From Gammaproteobacteria bacterium (lineage in GTDB: Bacteria > Pseudomonadota > Gammaproteobacteria > HK1): a DNA stretch of 7,339 nt. Below are positions 5,236 through 7,339 of this stretch, piece by piece. The stretch spans positions 1-7,339 of the forward strand of contig JAJECB010000248.1 of assembly GCA_022822245.1 (NCBI GenBank). The letters run 5' to 3'. Both the position numbers and the translations under genes were made by a program. How positions within the stretch are numbered: the first letter of the stretch is position 1; every line of letters begins with the position of its first letter. The notes under the pieces were generated by a model. That model had not been told where the DNA came from, did not search any database, and saw only the letters and a list, made by a program, of their open reading frames with translations.

Positions 5236-6048
5236 TCAGTACTGGCCGGCCTTGCCCCGTCCGATCACCTTCACCCGCTTGTTCTTCGTGTACTGCTCCG
5301 GTTCGACGACCTTGATGACCACCTGGTTGACCTTCAGCTTGTTGGTCTTCGTGAGATTGGTGTGCAGGCTCTCCGCGATCTCGTTCGCGACGGACTCGAC
5401 GGCCTTCCCGCGGTTCTTCTCGCTCAGGACCACCAGCACGTAGGGACCCCGGTTGTCGAAGGTCTCGATCTCGAACGTGTCGATCTGTCTGGTCCGCACC
5501 ATCTTCTTCATGTGCTTGTCGATGGCGGGCCGGAGGAGCTTGACGTCCGTGAGGTAGGCGAACACGAACGCCTTCCCGACGATCTTGCTGACCTTGGCGA
5601 GCTCGATCTCGGAGATGTGCACCTGGAAGCCGGACCACGGCCGGCCGCTCACCGAAATGTCGGCGCGGGTCCGCTTCCTCGACTTCGAGAAGCCCGCATC
5701 CGCCATGTACTCGGAGCGGAAGAAGGCGCTGTAGGGCATGACGAGGCTGCCCACCGCGACGCCCTCGAGCTCCTTCTCGACGAGCAGGGTCCGAATCTCC
5801 TCCTTGATCGACTGGTACGTCCAGATGTAGGAGACGAGGCAGAACACGATGGTCAGCCAGACCACGCGCTTGAGCGTGACGGCGCCGAGGAGCGCTTCGC
5901 GAGGACGTTGCCAAAGGCCCGCCACGTTGCCCATGGTGGCCTGGAGCTTCAGGAGCTGCAGCCGGAGGTCGGGCGCGGTGACGAAAAGGACGAGCAGGAC
6001 GGCGAGGACGAAGACCGCGAGGGGAGCGAAGGGCTCGAGCGCGCCCAT
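5236..6048 (-). CDS. Lysine-rich two-helix membrane protein coupled to an ABC permease
   Basis: A 270-residue protein of no family I recognise. Two hydrophobic segments lie at about 9-25 (PLAVFVLAVLLVLFVTA) and 61-79 (RVVWLTIVFCLVSYIWTY). A soluble domain of about 190 residues follows and looks like mixed alpha/beta: EIELAKVSKIVGKAFVFAYL, then FDNRGPYVLVVLSEK, an amphipathic helix near 213-230, and a basic tail ending KRVKVIGRGKAGQY. By hand count it has 23 lysines, against 2 in SerB, 2 in PdxH and none in TatD. The lysine codons I checked are AAG, so codon choice matches the GC-rich host. The ATG at 6048 follows the permease TGA by 2 nt, with GGA 6 nt before it, so translation is probably coupled. 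Context suggests an accessory or regulatory subunit of the importer; that is inference only. Confidence 0.8.
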   Translation of the reverse strand: MGALEPFAPLAVFVLAVLLVLFVTAPDLRLQLLKLQATMGNVAGLWQRPREALLGAVTLKRVVWLTIVFCLVSYIWTYQSIKEEIRTLLVEKELEGVAVGSLVMPYSAFFRSEYMADAGFSKSRKRTRADISVSGRPWSGFQVHISEIELAKVSKIVGKAFVFAYLTDVKLLRPAIDKHMKKMVRTRQIDTFEIETFDNRGPYVLVVLSEKNRGKAVESVANEIAESLHTNLTKTNKLKVNQVVIKVVEPEQYTKNKRVKVIGRGKAGQY

Positions 6049-6050
6049 CT

Positions 6051-7235
6051 TCAATCCAGCCCCAGCAGGCGCCTTCGCTCGCGCGCCCAGCGGGTGACCA
6101 GGTGGTCGACGGCGAGGGCCATGAACGACACGCAAAGACCCAGCACCACCCCCTTGCCGATGTTCGATTCGGACAGGGCCTTGAAGATCTGCTGGCCGAG
6201 ATCGATCGTGCCGACGAAGGCGGCGATGATGACCATCGAGAACGCGAACATGATGGTCTGGTTGACTCCGTGCATGATGTGGGGGATCGCGACCGGAAGC
6301 TGCAGGTGCGTCAGGCGCTGCCAGCCGTTGCACCCGGCCATCGTCGCCGCCTCCTCCAGCTCCGGCTCGATGGCCCGGATGCCTTCCACCGTGTAGCGGA
6401 TCGCGGGGATGATCGCGTAGACGATGACGGCCATGATGGCGGAGAGATCGTTCACCTGGAACAGCATGATGACCGGCAGGACGTAGATGAAGGACGGAAA
6501 GGTCTGGAACGTGTCGCACCAGAACAACGCGGTTCTCGCCCGCCTCTCGTTGAGCGCGCTCCAGATGCCGGCCGGAATTCCGACGACGATGCAGATGAAG
6601 GTGGCGAACACCACCATGTAGGCGGTGATCATGGCCCGGTCCCACCATCCGGCAAGTCCGATGAAGACAAGAAACCCGAGCGTCAGCAGGGCAGAGTAGT
6701 ACCCCCCGAGGAGCAGTCCCAGGCCCGCGACGAGGAGCAGCACCGAGGGGTACGGCATGAAGAGCAGGGTGTCCCGGAGCGGCGCCAGCACGTTGACGAT
6801 CAGGAAGTAGCGAAAGGCGGTGAGGCCGTCCGACCAGTTGAGGACGATCCAGTCGACCAGGCCGTCCCAGGTCTTGGCGTAGGTGATCGTGAGACCGCGC
6901 GGCACCTTGTCGAGAATGGGAAAGTGCGGCGCCAGCAGCCAGGCCGCGGCGGCGACGGCCACCACCAGGATCGGATACCGGAAACGCCGGTGGAAAGGCA
7001 GGTTGGCGGAGTAGTCGCGCCTCTTTTCGGCCCAGGCCCGCGACAGGCCGTCGAGCACCACCGCGAGAAGCACGATCGCCACCCCGATCTCGAGCGACTG
7101 GCCGAGCTTGAGGGACTGCAGCTTGTGCAGGAGCCGGTAGCCGAGGCCGGAAGCGCCGATGAACGCCGCGATGACCACCATCGCGAGGCATTGCATGACA
7201 CGGTAAATTCGTTCTGATTTTCGTCGACGGATCAC
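6051..7235 (-). CDS. ProW-type quaternary-amine ABC transporter permease with partial N-terminal domain duplication
   Basis: The membrane subunit of an ABC importer of the glycine betaine/proline betaine/choline (and TMAO) family. The 394 residues hold a complete permease domain at about 165-385. It includes GIPAGIWSALN (219-229), DTFQTFPSFIYVLPVIMLF (241-259), and the coupling loop that contacts the ATPase: EAA at 295-297, Gly301 and LP at 313-314. GVNQTIMFAFSMVIIAAF (323-340) follows. Residues 19-73 resemble the end of a second permease domain and align without gaps to 334-388 of the same protein (about 19 of 55 identical). At 394 residues it is long for a single-domain permease (OpuAB-type about 280, E. 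coli ProW 354). The start is taken as GTG at 7235, 9 nt after an upstream stop; ATG at 7196 is an alternative. The substrate cannot be read from sequence. The lysine-rich gene starts 2 nt after its stop. Confidence 0.9.
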   Translation of the reverse strand: MIRRRKSERIYRVMQCLAMVVIAAFIGASGLGYRLLHKLQSLKLGQSLEIGVAIVLLAVVLDGLSRAWAEKRRDYSANLPFHRRFRYPILVVAVAAAAWLLAPHFPILDKVPRGLTITYAKTWDGLVDWIVLNWSDGLTAFRYFLIVNVLAPLRDTLLFMPYPSVLLLVAGLGLLLGGYYSALLTLGFLVFIGLAGWWDRAMITAYMVVFATFICIVVGIPAGIWSALNERRARTALFWCDTFQTFPSFIYVLPVIMLFQVNDLSAIMAVIVYAIIPAIRYTVEGIRAIEPELEEAATMAGCNGWQRLTHLQLPVAIPHIMHGVNQTIMFAFSMVIIAAFVGTIDLGQQIFKALSESNIGKGVVLGLCVSFMALAVDHLVTRWARERRRLLGLD

Positions 7236-7244
7236 GGCCCACGG

Positions 7245-7339
7245 TCAAGTGCCACCGGCTTTCGCAGGCGCCGCCGCGGCCGTTTGTCGCGGCATTTGGC
7301 CATTGTCGCGCTGTCGTTGGCGCTTCGCCTTGGACGCGA
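7245..7339 (-). CDS. C-terminal tail of an upstream gene, possibly the ABC ATPase
   Basis: In the frame whose TGA lies at 7247-7245, the last 30 codons read ASKAKRQRQRDNGQM then PRQTAAAAPAKAGGT, a basic and Ala-rich tail such as often ends a protein. It sits 9 nt before the permease GTG. In OpuA/ProU-type operons the ATP-binding subunit usually precedes the permease, so an ATPase tail is the best guess. No domain is visible, and the two other minus-strand frames give no recognisable protein either. The gene continues beyond the right edge. Confidence 0.4.
   Translation of the reverse strand, partial: ASKAKRQRQRDNGQMPRQTAAAAPAKAGGT

Noticed and set aside
5056..7217. Long plus-strand frames opposite the permease and the lysine-rich gene (5056-6396 and 6102-7217)
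   Set aside because: Their translations are Asp/Arg/His/Glu-rich mirror images of the real genes with no domain or start signal; antisense shadow frames are expected at this GC content.
5236..7248. A 670-residue minus-strand frame that joins the lysine-rich protein to an upstream extension through the whole permease gene
   Set aside because: Upstream of 6048 the translation turns into Arg/His/Gly/Pro-rich sequence without structure, while another frame of the same bases encodes a clear ABC permease. The extension is a high-GC shadow frame.
1..7339. tRNA or rRNA genes, CRISPR arrays, insertion-sequence ends or transposase genes
   Set aside because: I found no tRNA-like or rRNA-like sequence, no regularly spaced direct repeats, no transposase motifs and no terminal inverted repeats with target-site duplications.

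Overview
The window is GC-rich DNA (roughly 70% GC by eye) with densely packed genes and the arginine- and alanine-rich, lysine-poor proteins typical of high-GC bacteria. A gammaproteobacterium or close relative fits best. The TatD protein follows the Escherichia coli TatD motif pattern closely, SerB has the ACT-like plus HAD layout, and a free-standing Lon N-terminal-domain protein is present. A trimethylamine-monooxygenase-type enzyme and a glycine betaine-type ABC permease suggest a marine or otherwise methylamine-exposed lifestyle. That taxonomy and lifestyle are inference.

Layout, left to right. (1) 1-410 (+): the last ~135 residues of a Tmm-like flavin monooxygenase, running in from the left edge. 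(2) 471-1103 (-): a small TPR-like protein, convergent with tmm across a very GC-rich hairpin region. (3) 1104-1511: a 408-bp divergent non-coding region with a small inverted repeat that looks like a REP-type element. (4) 1512-2126 (+): a stand-alone Lon substrate-binding-domain protein. (5) 2221-4621 (-): a three-gene unit read tatD, serB, pdxH. serB starts 29 bp after tatD, and pdxH overlaps serB by 4 bp. (6) 4731-5132 (+): an unrecognised three-helix membrane protein, divergent from tatD. (7) 5236-7339 (-): an ABC-transporter unit containing the C-terminal tail of an upstream gene, a ProW-type permease, and an unrecognised two-helix, lysine-rich protein starting 2 nt after the permease stop. 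All three convergent junctions (410/471, 2126/2221, 5132/5236) carry strong hairpins or palindromes that could act as two-way terminators.

How the genes work together. SerB makes serine and PdxH makes pyridoxal phosphate. The two pathways are linked through SerC, a PLP enzyme that also serves the DXP-dependent vitamin B6 route, so the overlapping serB-pdxH pair makes biochemical sense. Tmm oxidises trimethylamine to TMAO. The permease at the other end belongs to the quaternary-amine uptake family, which includes glycine betaine, choline and TMAO importers. A shared role in methylated-amine or osmolyte metabolism is possible but unproven, because unrelated housekeeping genes lie between them.

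Most worth a second look: the permease begins with a 55-residue remnant of a second permease domain, matching its own C-terminus without gaps. It is followed by a tightly coupled, lysine-rich membrane protein of unknown family. Together they look like an unusual or rearranged ABC importer with a possible accessory subunit.
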